NCBI GenBank assembly: GCA_001953115.1
Contig: LSSL01003590.1
Coordinates: 1 to 32,373 of the forward strand
Direction: 5' to 3'
Length of the DNA stretch: 32,373 bases
From: Smittium mucronatum
Taxonomy: Eukaryota > Kickxellomycota > Harpellomycetes > Harpellales > Legeriomycetaceae
Below, piece by piece: positions 1 to 12,360 of the stretch. Each line of letters begins with the position of its first letter. Positions within the stretch are counted from its first letter, which is position 1. Below the pieces are notes generated by a model. That model had not been told where the DNA came from and searched no databases. It was given only the letters and a program-made list of their open reading frames with translations. The position numbers were made by a program, and so were the translations under genes.

Positions 1-830
1 GTCTGATATCACCATGGCATTAAGTGATACATCTAATAACAAGGCTCCCGACTTTGATGAAATTCTCAGTGAGGATGGAAACTGGTGGTCTCCGAAAAAA
101 ATCCAGAGTCAAAAATGGCAAAAATTATTTTTAAAATTATCAATATTATGTACGATTCTGGGGAAATCCCAACTAATATGGACACTAGTATAGTAGTTGC
201 AGTACCTAAAAAGGGTGATATGAAGTACCACGATAACTATCGGGGGGTTTTTCTTATTAAAACTATTTCTAAGCTATTATCCAAAATAAATTCTACAAAA
301 TAGGGGGATATCATTAATTAATACGAAATATTAGACAAAGATAAATTTTAGTTTCTAAATTTTGAAAGGCTCTAAACCCAATCTATTACCCTATAAAAAA
401 CTTTGCGTTGAATAAAAATTAAAAATAAGAATTAAATCATATGCTATATCTACTATAGCAAATCCTACGACCGATTTCCCCACACTGTGCTACTGTAAAA
501 ACTGAAGTTGCTCGGTATTGAAGATAAGTTAGCCAATGCTATCTGGGTCTGTATAGGTTAACAAAAATAGCCTCTAGGATGTTACAAGATGTCTCCAAAC
601 TCACTGAATACCTATTTGAGCCGCGAAAATGCGTCCCAGACTGGCTGATTTTCTTCTAATTTTTTATTAACATTATTTTCAGAGGTATTCGGATTTATAT
701 ATTTCTGGAATCTCCTCTAAGACAACTGGACTGCTCTTTGTAGAATATACCTGGTTATTAGCTATATACGAGACAAATTTGTAGAAGGTATTAAATAAAA
801 TCACTGACGGTAAAAAATGTTTCAAATAAA
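1..830 (+). pseudogene. LINE (non-LTR) reverse transcriptase, decayed
   Basis: Relic of a non-LTR retrotransposon reverse transcriptase, which would copy element RNA at a nicked target. RT motifs appear in the right order. Frame 2 at 2-94 gives ALSDTSNNKAPDFDEI, the usual NNKAPGxDGI block. A frameshift near 95 leads into frame 1 (97-303) with SGEIPTNMDTSIVVAVPKKG and NYRGVFLIKTISKLLSKI. The same frame, now with stops, continues to about 556 with YEILDKDKF, YIYYSKSYDRFPHTVLL (motif A, Asp kept) and KLKLLGIEDKLANAI. A later frame has TTGLLFVEYTWLLA at about 720-770, the GLLFADDTVLLA block with FADD changed to FVEY, then KVLNKITDG. Weak thumb-like traces may reach about 1000. The 5' part lies outside the window. 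Frameshifts, many stops and the lost catalytic Asp pair make it inactive. Identification as a LINE RT is firm; the clade is not assigned. Confidence 0.85.
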
Positions 831-1000
831 TTCGAATTCATAAAAGTGAGATGTAATGAAATTCGCCGTTCATATATCATATATCATATAATATGTTTTA
901 TAAAGCTAAAAAACCACAAAAATCATGATTTCGCATATTAGGAGTATGTTATTGACGATAAATGTTTCATTTATATAAATTTAGCAATAGTTCATATAAT

Positions 1001-2508
1001 ACCAGATTTTTTATAATTTTTTAACCGATTTTCCCCCACAGAGTACTAAAAATAAAACAAAAATATTTACTATAATCCATATTTTATTGATTTTGAATTT
1101 AGTTTTGGAATAAAGAAATGTTTATCTAAGATGAAATAAATGAATTAAGAAACAAACCAATTTTTTTTATCAAACCCAAAATATATTGTGTGTTGCAGGG
1201 GTTATCTTTGTTTAAATAAAATTTCATAAAAAAAAATCTTATAAAAAAGCGAATACATTAAATATTATTATTTGAAAATTAGAAAATTTGGGTACTTGAG
1301 CTTATAACCGAAACCATAAACATTATTATATCATCATGTGAGACTTTAAGTGGAATATGGATAAAAAAATCTCTGAAAATTCAAAAATAAAGAAAAGAAA
1401 TTGTAAATAATCGACAAGAAAAATAAAAAAAAAAACTTTAATAAAATCAAATGGTGAGCTTTTTATCGAAAATTTAGTGAAAAAAGAAGAGAAATAAAGC
1501 AAAGAAATTCACACTCCAAGATTAAAATAAGCCTAAAAAAATTGTGAAACTGTGAATGGAAAATTTCAAGAACAATTATAGGTTTCAAAAAACAAAAAAA
1601 TCTATCATTTTTGAATATTTATTCTATATGAAAGCATATAAATATATTATTTAATTTAAAGAGATGGTGTAAATACAGTAATATCAATATCTATGGTTAA
1701 TCCATATTTTATCAGATATGATTTTAAAAATAATTTTACTATTCTAACGAAGGAATTTTGTGAGAATTTGTAAAATAAATTGATTGAAGTATAACTTTTT
1801 TAATTTAGTTTCGTAATGAACCTTCAAATGTTAATTTATGCTAGAAATATCAAAAAAACTGATTGAAATCAGTATAAAAATAAATAATTTTCCAGAATTT
1901 AAATTATAAAATAGCCAAATTTAAATATTAAAATGATATATAAAAATTTACATTTGAGATAGTAGTTTGATGAAAAAAAATTGAATATTTTTTATATTTT
2001 TTTTAAGATTTTTTTTATAGTAGAATAGATTTATCTTGGAATAAAAATGATTGAATTAAAATAAAAAATTAATGTAGATACGATCTTAATATAAATGTCC
2101 ATATAAATTAAATTATAAAATAAAAAGTTTAAAAATATAATAATAAACGATTATATTTTCGTATAAATAATAAAAAACTTATATTGAGTTTTAATTTTAG
2201 TAATTTTTTTCAAAATTTAAGATCTGAGTATAAATAAGTTTAAATCAAGAGATTTTTTTAGATATATCACCCTAGTAATGGAAATAAAAACATCAAACCG
2301 AAAAATATCAAGCTTTCCGAATAAATAATGTAAATATATGGGAGGAAAAATTAAATGATACTATTATTTCTAAGAATAAACCCATTGAATATATATGTAT
2401 ATAATGAAAAATTTTGTAAAAATAATAACTGATTTACTAAAATTAAAAAAAAAAAATCATATGAAATATATATTTTAATCCAAAAACCACACATAAAAAC
2501 ACATAAAA
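1001..2508. other. A/T-rich stretch without a recognisable gene
   Basis: Long A and T runs with stops in all frames. No ORF, RNA gene or repeat could be supported. Any downstream part of the LINE relic is beyond recognition here. Confidence 0.6.
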
Positions 2509-2621
2509 ATTTCAACTAAAAATAAATAAAAAATTGGATGTAATAATGTGAAAAAAATGAAAAAATTAATATTGAATTTAATATTATTACATCCAATTTT
2601 TTATTTATTTTTAGTTGAAAT
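2509..2621. repeat. Perfect 39-bp inverted repeat (hairpin)
   Basis: The arms 2509-2547 and 2583-2621 are exact reverse complements across 39 bases and are separated by a 35-base A-rich loop. The arm includes the relatively complex core TTGGATGTAATAAT, so this is not a chance product of A/T runs. No target duplication or ORF is visible. It could be a young foldback or MITE remnant, or the template of a structured RNA. Perfect matching inside otherwise decayed DNA implies a recent origin or maintenance by gene conversion. Confidence 0.9.
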
Positions 2622-2859
2622 ATATATAAAAAAACACAATAAATTTGTTTAAAGTTTTGTACATTTGTTAAATATTAGGAAATATATAAAATAAAAAATA
2701 ATATCCAAAAAATTTATTGTTTATAGAGTTTAAATAGAAATATTTGCGAATAAAAAACAGAAAAAAACAGCTATATTAAAGAAGTTTTGAAAAATTGGCT
2801 AGAATTGTTGTTATGTTAATACTAAAATAATTCCAATCAATTAGATTTAAGAAACTTAA

Positions 2860-3875
2860 ATTGATATCAAAAAGAATATTGGGTATGTATATATAAGCGG
2901 GACCAATATTTAAAAGGTTAAATAATAAAATATAATCAAATTAGATTAGATTAAAAGAAATCAGATATATTAAATTTGAATTAAATTGATTTAATAAAAA
3001 CCAAACAATAATATATGTGTCAAACTAAATAAAAAATGTCAAATTATGTATACATTGGTAATTTTTAGACCAGATTAAGTAAAAAAATCCTTTAATATTT
3101 TCAGGGCTAAAATTTTGCCTAATCCTATTTTTGTAATTTAAAATTTTCAGTTGTCCTAATTTCATAATTTACCCCAATATGTATAAATATTATTTTTTTA
3201 TAGATATAACCGGATAAAAAATAAAAGATATTTTACCACCATCGGTTCTGAAAGGGTTAAACTTGATAGAATAAATGAAATAAAGTGTGATTATAATTAA
3301 ATTTTATACAAAGCTACATGTCTTTAACCATAAGATTTTCTCTATACCCATACAAAAGTTGGTAAAATAGATTTTTTTAGAACATTTTTGAAACAGAAAT
3401 TGAATTTTCTTGATTATTATAAAATTTTGATAACCGATTTATTTATAATATTATATCAAATAAACATCAAAACCCTATAAGTTTTAAAAATTCCAAAATT
3501 TCATTTTGGTTTTAAAGAAATTATCAGCACGGTTAGGATCAAAAATTTCCAAATTCCCTGGATATAACATCTCCAAAGTGACAGATGATTTAATATTTCT
3601 AAAATTTTGATTAGCAAATATTATTTATTTTTCTATTAAAGCTGGATAGTTTTTTTAACATTTTTTTACTTAATCTGATTTTTAATTTGCCAATGGATGC
3701 CTAAATTAACTTTTTCTTTTACTTAGTTTGATACATAAGTAGTTTTTTGATTTTTATTAATACACTTTTATTCAAATTTACTTATTTAGATTTCTTTCAA
3801 TCAAATTTGATTCTATTTTGCAATTTAACCTATTTAAAAATATAAATACTTATTTTTTAAATAAATAATATCAAT
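2860..3875. mobile_element. Foldback-type element with long imperfect inverted arms
   Basis: The left arm (about 2860-3091) matches the reverse complement of about 3659-3875. Paired blocks include CAGATTAAGTAAAAAAAT (3071-3088) with its complement at 3661-3678; GTGTCAAACTAAATAAAA on the left with GTATCAAACTAAGTAAAA on the right; and TTAAAAGGTTAAATAATAAA with TTAAATAGGTTAAATTGCAAA. Weaker similarity resumes after 3260 (TTGATAGAATAAATGAA against TTAATAGAAAAATAAATA), so the arms may be longer. The centre (about 3330-3600) has no ORF. A separate MITE interrupts the left arm. This fits a non-autonomous DNA transposon; the superfamily is unknown and the outer ends are approximate. Confidence 0.6.
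3092..3260 (+). mobile_element. TTAA-flanked MITE, copy 1
   Basis: A 169-bp unit starting and ending in TTAA. One end reads TTAATATTTTCAGGGC; the other, seen on the minus strand, reads TTAACCCTTTCAGAACCGATG. It aligns along its whole length with the reverse complement of 29311-29482 and with 25627-25797. Shared landmarks are GGGC near one end, CCTATTTTTGTAATTTA and ACCACCATCGG followed by AAAGGGTTAA. TTAA target sites and CCCTTT termini are typical of piggyBac-like elements, so this is probably a non-autonomous piggyBac-like MITE. No transposase of that family is in the window. It sits inside the left arm of the foldback element and is therefore younger than it. Confidence 0.65.
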
Positions 3876-6800
3876 AAAAATAAAAATAAAAAAAGGTTTT
3901 TCTATTTATATGGATAACATTATTTCAAAAAAAAAAAATATTTAATTTTTGATTATAAGTAATCTTAATTTGGAGAGAATTTCAATTAATACCGCAAAAA
4001 CATATATTCCACCTTTCCAGAAAAGGTTAAATATAGGATATAAAAATGTTAAAATAAAATTTTAATGGGGTTTTAAAAATAAAAATCGGGTTTTAACGAT
4101 ATTTAATTTAAAAAATCGCATCACTCAAAAAAAATTTTCTATACGGAAAAATGATTAACGAAGTTTTATCTTTATTAATTGAAAGTAGTCAAAGCAAAAA
4201 AATTTAATATTATATCATCTATTTTTTTCACCTAAATTTATTATGATTTTAAATATGGCTTACTTATAAATCAATTAGAAAAAAGAATTTATTGTTTTTT
4301 TATTTAATTATTTAACTGACGAAACCAAAATTTAAAAATAAAATCCGAATATTTTAGCACAAATAATTAATAAATAGATAATTTTTATTCACAATCTACT
4401 GGAATTTTAAGGAATTTTATAGGAAAATACAAATAATTACTTTGAATAATTTAATTGATTATATCGTGTTTTTGAATTTCTTTTTAGCTGCATTATAACT
4501 ATTCAAATTAAATCTTTATTAGCTAATTAATCTTAATAAATGTAGTATCAGTTTATTTTATAATCTTATTTTTTTCGAAAGAGTGTTTAGAAATTTATGG
4601 AGCTTTATTTTAAAAAGTTATATATATAGAAAATTCCATCAATTTACAGTATAAATAATCTTTAATTCAATATTTTACATATATTTTTGAATTTATTTAG
4701 TAGCTAATTTTATAGAATATTTATTATTAGAGAGAATTTTCATAACTTTAATTTTATTTTCAAAATTTATATAAAAAAATAAAACTATGCAATGAAAACC
4801 CAAAAGATAGAATTATATGCAGAATATAATCACATTTCTGTGTTTTTTTCGTCAAAAAAATTATCGAAATTAAGGAAAATGGTTATAAAGCTTTTATATT
4901 TCTTTTTATTGGTATATTTTTTTTATGGATAAAAATCTAGTTTTTTTTGGTCAAATAATTTAATATCACTAATTATATTATATGTAAAAAAGGAGAGGTT
5001 TTAACGTCATTATTTTGTTATAAATAAAGTATTGTGAGTTAAATATTTTACTTTATTTATTAAAATTTATTTTAATAGATTAATTTAAGTAACTATAATA
5101 CATTTTAATTGAATTTAAAACATAAAAGTTTTTCTAAAGTTATACCCGATATCTTATTTAAGTTAATTACACTCGAATATAAAAAGGTTCTAAAAATTTA
5201 ATAGAAATATAAATTGAGCCTCAAAATTTCTAAATTAAAATATTTTTGGTATAAAATATTTTCCATTTGTTCATTCTTTACGATTAAGATATTTTTATTT
5301 TTAAAGTAATCAAATATATTAACATATAAATTTGATATATTTGCATTATTTATGCATCTTGGAATAACCTTATATATAATAATGTTTAAAAGTAAACTAT
5401 AATTCTTGCTATAAATTAATATTTATACGTATTTTAACATTTTTAATTTTGAGTTGGATTTTTAATTAATAATAAAAACCATTTTGGTGCTTTTTTAGAT
5501 AAAGATCACATAAAATTCGGATTTTATGATATTTAATTTGACTAGGTGCATACAGAGGTTTAAAAAGAGCTGTTTCGAGATAAAAATTCACTTGAATTTT
5601 CTTTTTTAATAAGATCATCAATTTCAACCTTAATTTTCTGCTTTTTGATAAAAAAATTCATTTTTATCCAAAATAAATAAATTTCATCTTTTTTAGCATT
5701 TTTTTATTTCTTAAAAAAATATTAAATACGTTTATTAGTGTGTCTGTAAAAAATTTATATGCATAATTATATTCATTTTTTTATTATTCCTTTTATTAAA
5801 AATTGTTTTCATATATTTTGATTCTAATAATTCTCAAAAATTATGATTTAAAAATAAGATAAAGGCACAATTGGAAGCCGGTTTATTTATAAATTATTCA
5901 AATTATTAATATTTAGACCATAAATAGTGTCACTGTAAGGTATTTTGGTGACCTAATTATTTAAAAGAAATTAAAAAAAACTCTATATTAAATATTTTTC
6001 TTATAACATTTATAGACTCTAAATCCCATTCAATCAGTTTAATACTTTATTTTTTGATTAAAAAGAAAATTTTGTGTTTTTTATTAATTTTAGGCAAATT
6101 ATTACATTAAAATATGGATATTGGAATATTGAGTGTTAAAAAATAGAATTTTATTATTAATTAACTAGAATATTTTATTCTTTCTGGATCTATTTCTAGA
6201 AATTTAGTTTTTTTTTTTGCCCAAATTTCTTTCAATTTGATTTTCTGTTTTTCCATACCCGCTATGTTATTTTTTTAGATCACTTTAAAATAAAACTAAT
6301 ATATCCGCTTGTGGTATATTAATATTTTAAAATTTCATCTCTGTATTTGATCTGTATATTTTTCATGTTTCCAGTTCCGAAAAAGTACAGAATTATCGGA
6401 ATTTGTTATAAAGTATATTTGAATGTTTGAATATATCAGATCCACCGAATATTATTACACCATAAGATTCTTCTATTTGAGCCTCTCTAAAAAAAATCCC
6501 CATAAATCTCCAATATTTTTTGATTAAATTTCATTTGATATATCCATGTATATTATAATACATTTTTTCGTGGAATTTTTTGTATTTTTATATTGGTAAG
6601 TAGATCCCCTTTATAATTTTGTTAAATTTCTACACGGTCATCATTTTATTTTTTATATAATATCCATAAATGACTCTTTATTTTTGGTTTTATTGAAATT
6701 TCACATAGCTTTACTCGTTGGAATCAGCTCCGATTAAATGTTTAATTTTCTGGTTTATTGCATATAGGTATTTTTATTTTTTAACAGGATCTTCCTATTT

Positions 6801-8737
6801 TATACTATTTTTTCTCTGTTTATTAGAAGTATTATTTATCATAAATTTCCCTAATAGGGTGAGATTTTTTCGGGAAGCTATTACAGAAGAAATATTATTA
6901 TTGGTTAATGATGAATATGAATGTTATATTCCCCCCTAATATGTCCGTTAGTAGGTTAATCTTTTATGGATCATATATTTTTACATCTCTATAATGTTGA
7001 GCTATATTTAGTATCCAATTTACTTTCAATAATTTTTTTTAAGATTTTTTATATTTATTTTGCTATATTTTCTGTGCTTTCATTCGCATATTCCTTCTAG
7101 AGTGAATTTATGATATATACATAATTTTTCCAGAGAGGGTATTTTTTTAGGGTTGCTGGTTATTTCGGCTAAAATCACTTCAATTCGACTAATCTATTAT
7201 CAATTCAACTAAAGCGAACAAAGATATATCATTTTGAATCATAATAAAATATTCTTGATAATGTGGTAAGTTTAATATATAAATTTCTAAGTCAAATTCG
7301 ACTAAAATTACCCAGTAAAAAAAATTCATTTAATTAGCCAAAATAAAAACTCTTATCAATATATTTTAAAATAGGTAAATTAAATATAATTTTTGAATAT
7401 TTGTCTCAAAGTATTAATCATTGGTAAATTTAACAGAATATAAATCAAAAATAATCCTGTAATTTTTTTTAAAACATTATAAGTTCGTTATTAAGCCTTT
7501 GAAATCATTATTAATATATTAATTCAATTAAAAGATTGCGAAATAAATGGAAATTGGAATGAAAAAAGTTTTTTAACTATAAAAAACCATCCAAAAAAAA
7601 CACTCCTTATTTAATAGCTAAGTCAAAACCAAATTTTCTTCATAGAAATCATTTTTATTTATGTTATTTGGATCTATTTTTTTTTTAGATAATAAAAATA
7701 AATAAACTACATGTGATATTGATCTAAAAGTCAATTTTATGTGTTGTTTATTCTGTGTTTTGTACTTTGTGCTTTTTATGGAGATATAGCATATTTATTT
7801 TAGTTTTTATTGCATATTATGTATAATTTTATGTGATCTGTATTTTTTTACTTTATTTAGGTTTATCTTTCTTAAAAAAAACAGGTACTTGCATTCCACA
7901 TATTATCAATATTATTATTACATAACTAAAAAAATATATTATTACGAGTAAACAAATTATCTTGCATTTTTTTTCATAATATGTGATAAATGAATGATAG
8001 TGTTATCTTATCATTGATTAATATTTTTGATGATTTATTAAGCAATATAAAACCAATTTTAACTTGATAAATCATTCTTAAATAAAATTTAATATAAAAT
8101 TTCCATTTTTTTTTCATATCTCTGGAATTCTTATACCTAGCTTAAATTAATACTTATATATATTTTATATTTTTAAGAATTTGAACATTTTTTGGTTTAG
8201 AATAAATCTAGCAGAATTTTATCTCTTTTTTTTTGTATAACAGAAAAATAACCCCTTTATATATCATTGATTTTTTGCTTATTTACCACTTTTCAGCTAT
8301 AGCTAAATAATGCTATACTTTGGTGGAATGTTTTGATTTATATGTTCATAAAGCGTAAAATTGCACTTATACGATAATTTTCACAAAATATTTTCATCAA
8401 ATGTTAGAAATTTTCATTTTGAAAACTAAAAAACAATAATTTGTTTACTTTAAAACATATTTCCTATTAATATTAAAATGTAAAAATTTATTTTAATATG
8501 TGAATTTCGTCTATCGAACTTGCTAAAACGTACAGAATAGTATATTTTGATTTTTTTTTAGCTAATTTAATTTTAAATTAGCCGATTGTATAACAAACCA
8601 GTCGATTTTATTTTAGTAGTTGAGATATTTTTATCATATTTTTTAGACATATATTTTGACAAATATATACTTTAACATGAGCTCCAAATATTAGCTTAGC
8701 CTGAAATATTTTTCTGAGAATTAAATTAAATTTTACA
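3876..8737. other. Gene-empty A/T-rich region
   Basis: About 4.9 kb with no protein motif, RNA gene or strong repeat that I can support. The longest open frame (6718-6939, +) encodes a hydrophobic Phe/Ile/Leu-rich peptide of the kind A/T-rich random DNA produces. A loose similarity between 4085-4115 and 5515-5545 (both near CGGxTTTTAxxGATATTTAATTT) could be an old direct repeat but is too short to call. Confidence 0.55.
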
Positions 8738-9300
8738 ATTTATAAATTTTTTGCTACTATTATAAAATTTGAAAATATATTTAATAAATAAAGTTATTGA
8801 TTGGGATTCGAAGTTTAATAGCCCTATGCAACCAATATAAGAGTGAGTTTTAAATTTGCACAATCATATCTTGCAACATTTTTAATATCATAATAATTAT
8901 TATAGCAGCATGTTTTTTTTCTTTTAAAATATCTTTTCTGATGAGATATCATGGGAAAAGTTCCATATCTTTGATAGAAAAAATATATTGGAAAGAAAAT
9001 TATGCCTGTAATCGATATATTTTCGCTTTTACGTATCTAAATTGTGCTTGTTATTCCATTAATTGCTTTATATTTCTCATTGCTGGTATACATTTATCCT
9101 GGTCTAAGTATATTCCCAAAAATTTAAAGGTTTCATGGATGTAAATAGGTTTAAAATTTATTAGTGCACGTGAAATATTATTTATTTATACAAATAGGTT
9201 TATCTAAATTTATTTTTTCATTCAAGGCTAAAAAATAGTGGTGAATTGCTTCGTTTAATATAACTTTGTAAGCAATATTATTTATTCTTATTAAAGTATC
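8738..9300 (-). pseudogene. Decayed minus-strand coding trace, possibly LINE RT thumb
   Basis: Reading 9143 to 8740 on the minus strand, one frame keeps a protein-like sequence through only four to five stops in about 135 codons, fewer than expected for such A/T-rich DNA. It begins HETFKFLGIYLDQDKC and continues AMRNIKQLME, RYVKAKIYRLQA, SIKDMELFP and SLLYWLHRAIKLRI. The order, an F-K-F-L-G-I-x-L-D block followed by helical segments and a later LLYWLHR block, resembles the region after the catalytic motif in LINE reverse transcriptases (the xKYLGVxLD block). Upstream, at about 9290-9190, INNIAYKVILNEAIHHYF is also open. No catalytic motif was found to its right, so the LINE assignment is tentative. 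Confidence 0.35.
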
Positions 9301-10441
9301 ATGTGTATTCCAGAATTTCGATTGGATTTAAATTTACTTCAATATTTTAATTTTTTGAAATATATAAAAAAAAATCGATTACCATGTAATATAATGGTGA
9401 TGAAATAGTACAAATCTAATAATTACTTGACCTATATTTATATATTCATTGAGGTTGATATTAATAGTGATTTTAGTTTTGGGATTTTTTTATATGAATT
9501 TTAAAACAAAGAGGGGTTTTATACCAATATGAAACGACTTAAAACACGCACATAGCCATTTAAAATCGACTCCTTCACATCACTTTTTTCGTAATATAAT
9601 AATTAAATTGTCTTATGATAATTTTATTTTAATTTACCTATTGTCTATTAAAAAATCAGATGATATAATGTTATTAAACATGTTTAGATGCTTTATGATA
9701 TTTTATTGATATTTTTTTTATAGCCTTTCCAGATATTTTTTAAAGCTTACCTGATAAAAATAACTTCAAAAATTATTTTTCGGCTTTTTTATTTTAATAA
9801 TTGCTTCCAATTTTTTGGCAATTTTAGGTCGGATTTTTTGGGATATTTGTGATTTTTTTATTCATAAATTTGGTTCATTTAGGCTTCTGCAATTTTTTTT
9901 GAATGTTTTAAAATTGAATCAGAAAATGCTTTGAAGAACTCAAATATAGGATTTAAATTACTGGTGATTTTTTTTTTTATAATCTTGCATATATCTTACT
10001 ATGATATGCTATATTATAATATTTTTATGTTCATTTAATTTTTTTTAGCACTTATGTTTTTGATTAAACCATTTTAACTTAAAATATCAACGCTAGATTT
10101 TGCAAATAGTTTTTTATACAAAATTCTCATATTTTAACAATCTCATATTAAATCATTTTGACATCACCTTCAGTTTTATAAAGGGGGTTTTTTTCTGTAA
10201 CTTAGATTCTAGAAGAAATATTTTTGTATATTTCGTTATATTTCGATATTTATATTTATCCCAGACTTCAACACCGTTTATTTTACCATTTAACATTTAG
10301 CTTTTGTGATTTGTTTTATTTATTTTATTTTATAATTTTTTTGATATTTTTCATCAAATTATCTTTAAAAGAAACGTCTTAATTTTTAAAACGAGGGCTT
10401 TTAATCTTATTTTAACTAATTGCATGCTAATTATTTACTTT
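9301..10441. other. A/T-rich stretch without supported features
   Basis: No recognisable gene or repeat. Short open frames such as 10100-10300 (+) are hydrophobic and carry no motif. Some sequence near 9510-9590 is less A/T-biased, but I could not assign it. Confidence 0.5.
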
Positions 10442-10960
10442 TTACGATTTTTTTCTTCTGTGTTTGGTTTGTGTGTTCTTTGATTCTTTCTTTGATATTT
10501 TCCCGATCTTAGTGAAAAAAAATTTCGTTAGATAATATCTACTATACAATATTGGCCAATTTGAATTGTATTGTGTGTTTTCTGTATAATTTAAATATTT
10601 TAAAATTTGATAGTATATGTCTTTCACTAAAATTAATTCTAAATTCTTAATATTTGCGGCCAGATAATCGAAGTTTAGAAAATTTCTGAATTTTTAATAT
10701 GCTTATTAGGCTATTATATGAAAAAATATTATCCGTTCTGGATTTAAGAGTAACCAAATAGTTTTTCCACATGAAAACATGGTTTATGTGTAAAATCGGC
10801 CATATTTGTTAGTCAAGTTGTAATTATCCATAGATTTTTTAACATTATCACATTCTAATTTATTATTTATTAAAGTTTGGGTGGAGTTGGAGGGTGATTT
10901 TTAATTTTCTACCAGTTTAAACCACCCAAGAGGATAAAAAAAAAAAAAAAAAATTCATTA
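10442..10960 (-). pseudogene. Unidentified minus-strand coding trace
   Basis: The minus-strand frame ending at 10442 is open for about 80 codons from about 10690. It includes NFLNFDYLAANIKNLELILV and ends in a lysine-rich tail, ESKNTQTKHRRKKS. Further right, other frames give protein-like runs: HVFMWKNYLVTLKSRTDN (about 10770-10720) and LECDNVKKSMDNYNLTNKYG (about 10860-10800). Charged residues and fairly complex composition suggest an old coding sequence broken by frameshifts rather than chance. I do not recognise the family. Base composition alone could still produce some of these runs. Confidence 0.25.
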
Positions 10961-11602
10961 CTTTGTAGATCAAACGTAGTTTATCAAACAATAATGCAAA
11001 TCCTTTTTTATATATGATATTTTATTATTTAGGTATATAACCTTCAATGCTTAATAGCTTCTGGAATAATAAGCTGTCTGAATATACTATCATAATCCCT
11101 CCTTCGAAAAAAAAAAGCTTTTAGTGCTGATTATTTATTTAATATTAATTATTAAGGCAGCATATTTGGAAAAAACACCCCAATATCTGTATTTATTCCA
11201 AAAGGGATTCCCTCTTTTTTATATTTCTATTCCCTATATTTATGCACTATCTTATTGGATGGTTTCTTATTAATATCATAAATTCGATTAAAGTTATATA
11301 TTATTCTGTTTATAATTCTTTTTAATGTTATTTTCCGTTATTTTATTAGTTTTTCTCTTTGTAACGGGCTCTTATTTATCGATTATATCTAAAAACAAAG
11401 TCACTTATTTGCTGAAAATGAGGTTCCAGCCTGCCTTTTTTAGTTTATTCCTAACTAATTTACATCAATGCACATCTAATCATTATTTTTATAGCTATCA
11501 TGGGTACTGTATTACTTTATTAGCCATTTTACAATATAATTTTTGGATTTTTATCTAATTATGAGTTCCCAATAAGTTAAAAAAGCCCATAAAAGTGTAT
11601 AT
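10961..11602. other. A/T-rich stretch without supported features
   Basis: Contains a run of about 17 adenines near 10938-10954 at its left edge and a 77-codon plus-strand frame (11325-11558) that is hydrophobic and carries no motif. Nothing else could be supported. Confidence 0.5.
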
Positions 11603-12360
11603 TTAATTATTTTCATTATCACTAAATTCTATAGTTTCTTCAAAAAACATACCACCTTTGTAGCCAGTTATGATCTTTGTAAATTTTTTTAGTTCTAATT
11701 TTTTGTGATTTGACGGTTTTTTTTCTTTGATTATCCTCATATGTTCTAATTCTTCTTTTATGTTTTTTTTGTCAGTGTTAATCAATGGATCAATATTTTC
11801 CCCGATTTATAAGATATTTTACCTCAGAGAATTTTTTTTTCTACGATTTTATAAAATATGGCCTTAAAAATTTCGGCTTCAATTCATATCTTTTATATAT
11901 TCTAATTTTTCAGATTATAAAAATTGTATTTTAGTTTTAACATGATAACCTTTTATTTAATTTAAAAAATCAACCTCCATTCAGGAGCCAAATTTTGGTG
12001 CACAAATGATTTGGAAATATAATATTCTTTATCTTATTTAGAACCATATATTTTTTTTATTCTGAAAGTATGAAAACTCCTTTTAAATTTAAATTATTAT
12101 ATATTATGTCGTGCTTGTATTATCTACGCCCATTTAACAGTTCTTTTTATCCATATTTCCAACTAATGGGTCCTTAACAGTAGTAAAATTACGCTGGATC
12201 TCCTCTTCAGATAATATTTATTTTCGCATCTAGTTTATTTAGAAATCTTGATATCTCGGCAATTTTTTCGTACTAATGGTACTCATTATACTTTTAGATT
12301 ACTATTCGCTCTAAGTAGCTTGTTTTTGTTCTATTATTTCAGTAAAATCATCAATATTTT
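11603..12360 (-). pseudogene. Unidentified minus-strand coding trace, charged protein
   Basis: The minus strand reads NIDPLINTDKKNIKEELEHM and KLELKKFTKIITGYKGGMFF, then EETIEFSDNENN and a stop at 11603. This is a hydrophilic C-terminus of about 70 residues, open from about 11810. Further upstream, with a frameshift, the same strand gives YEKIAEISRFLNKLDAKIN (about 12275-12215), LSEEEIQRNFTTVKDPLVG (about 12210-12150) and NIDDFTEIIEQKQAT (about 12360-12315). The charged, helix-rich character contrasts with the Phe/Ile/Leu frames common in this DNA and suggests a decayed gene. No family is recognised; a retroelement Gag or a host gene are both possible. Confidence 0.35.

Noticed and set aside
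6718..6939. 73-codon plus-strand frame with apparent membrane segments
   Set aside because: The Phe/Ile/Leu composition is what A/T-rich random DNA yields, and there is no motif, neighbour or repeat support.
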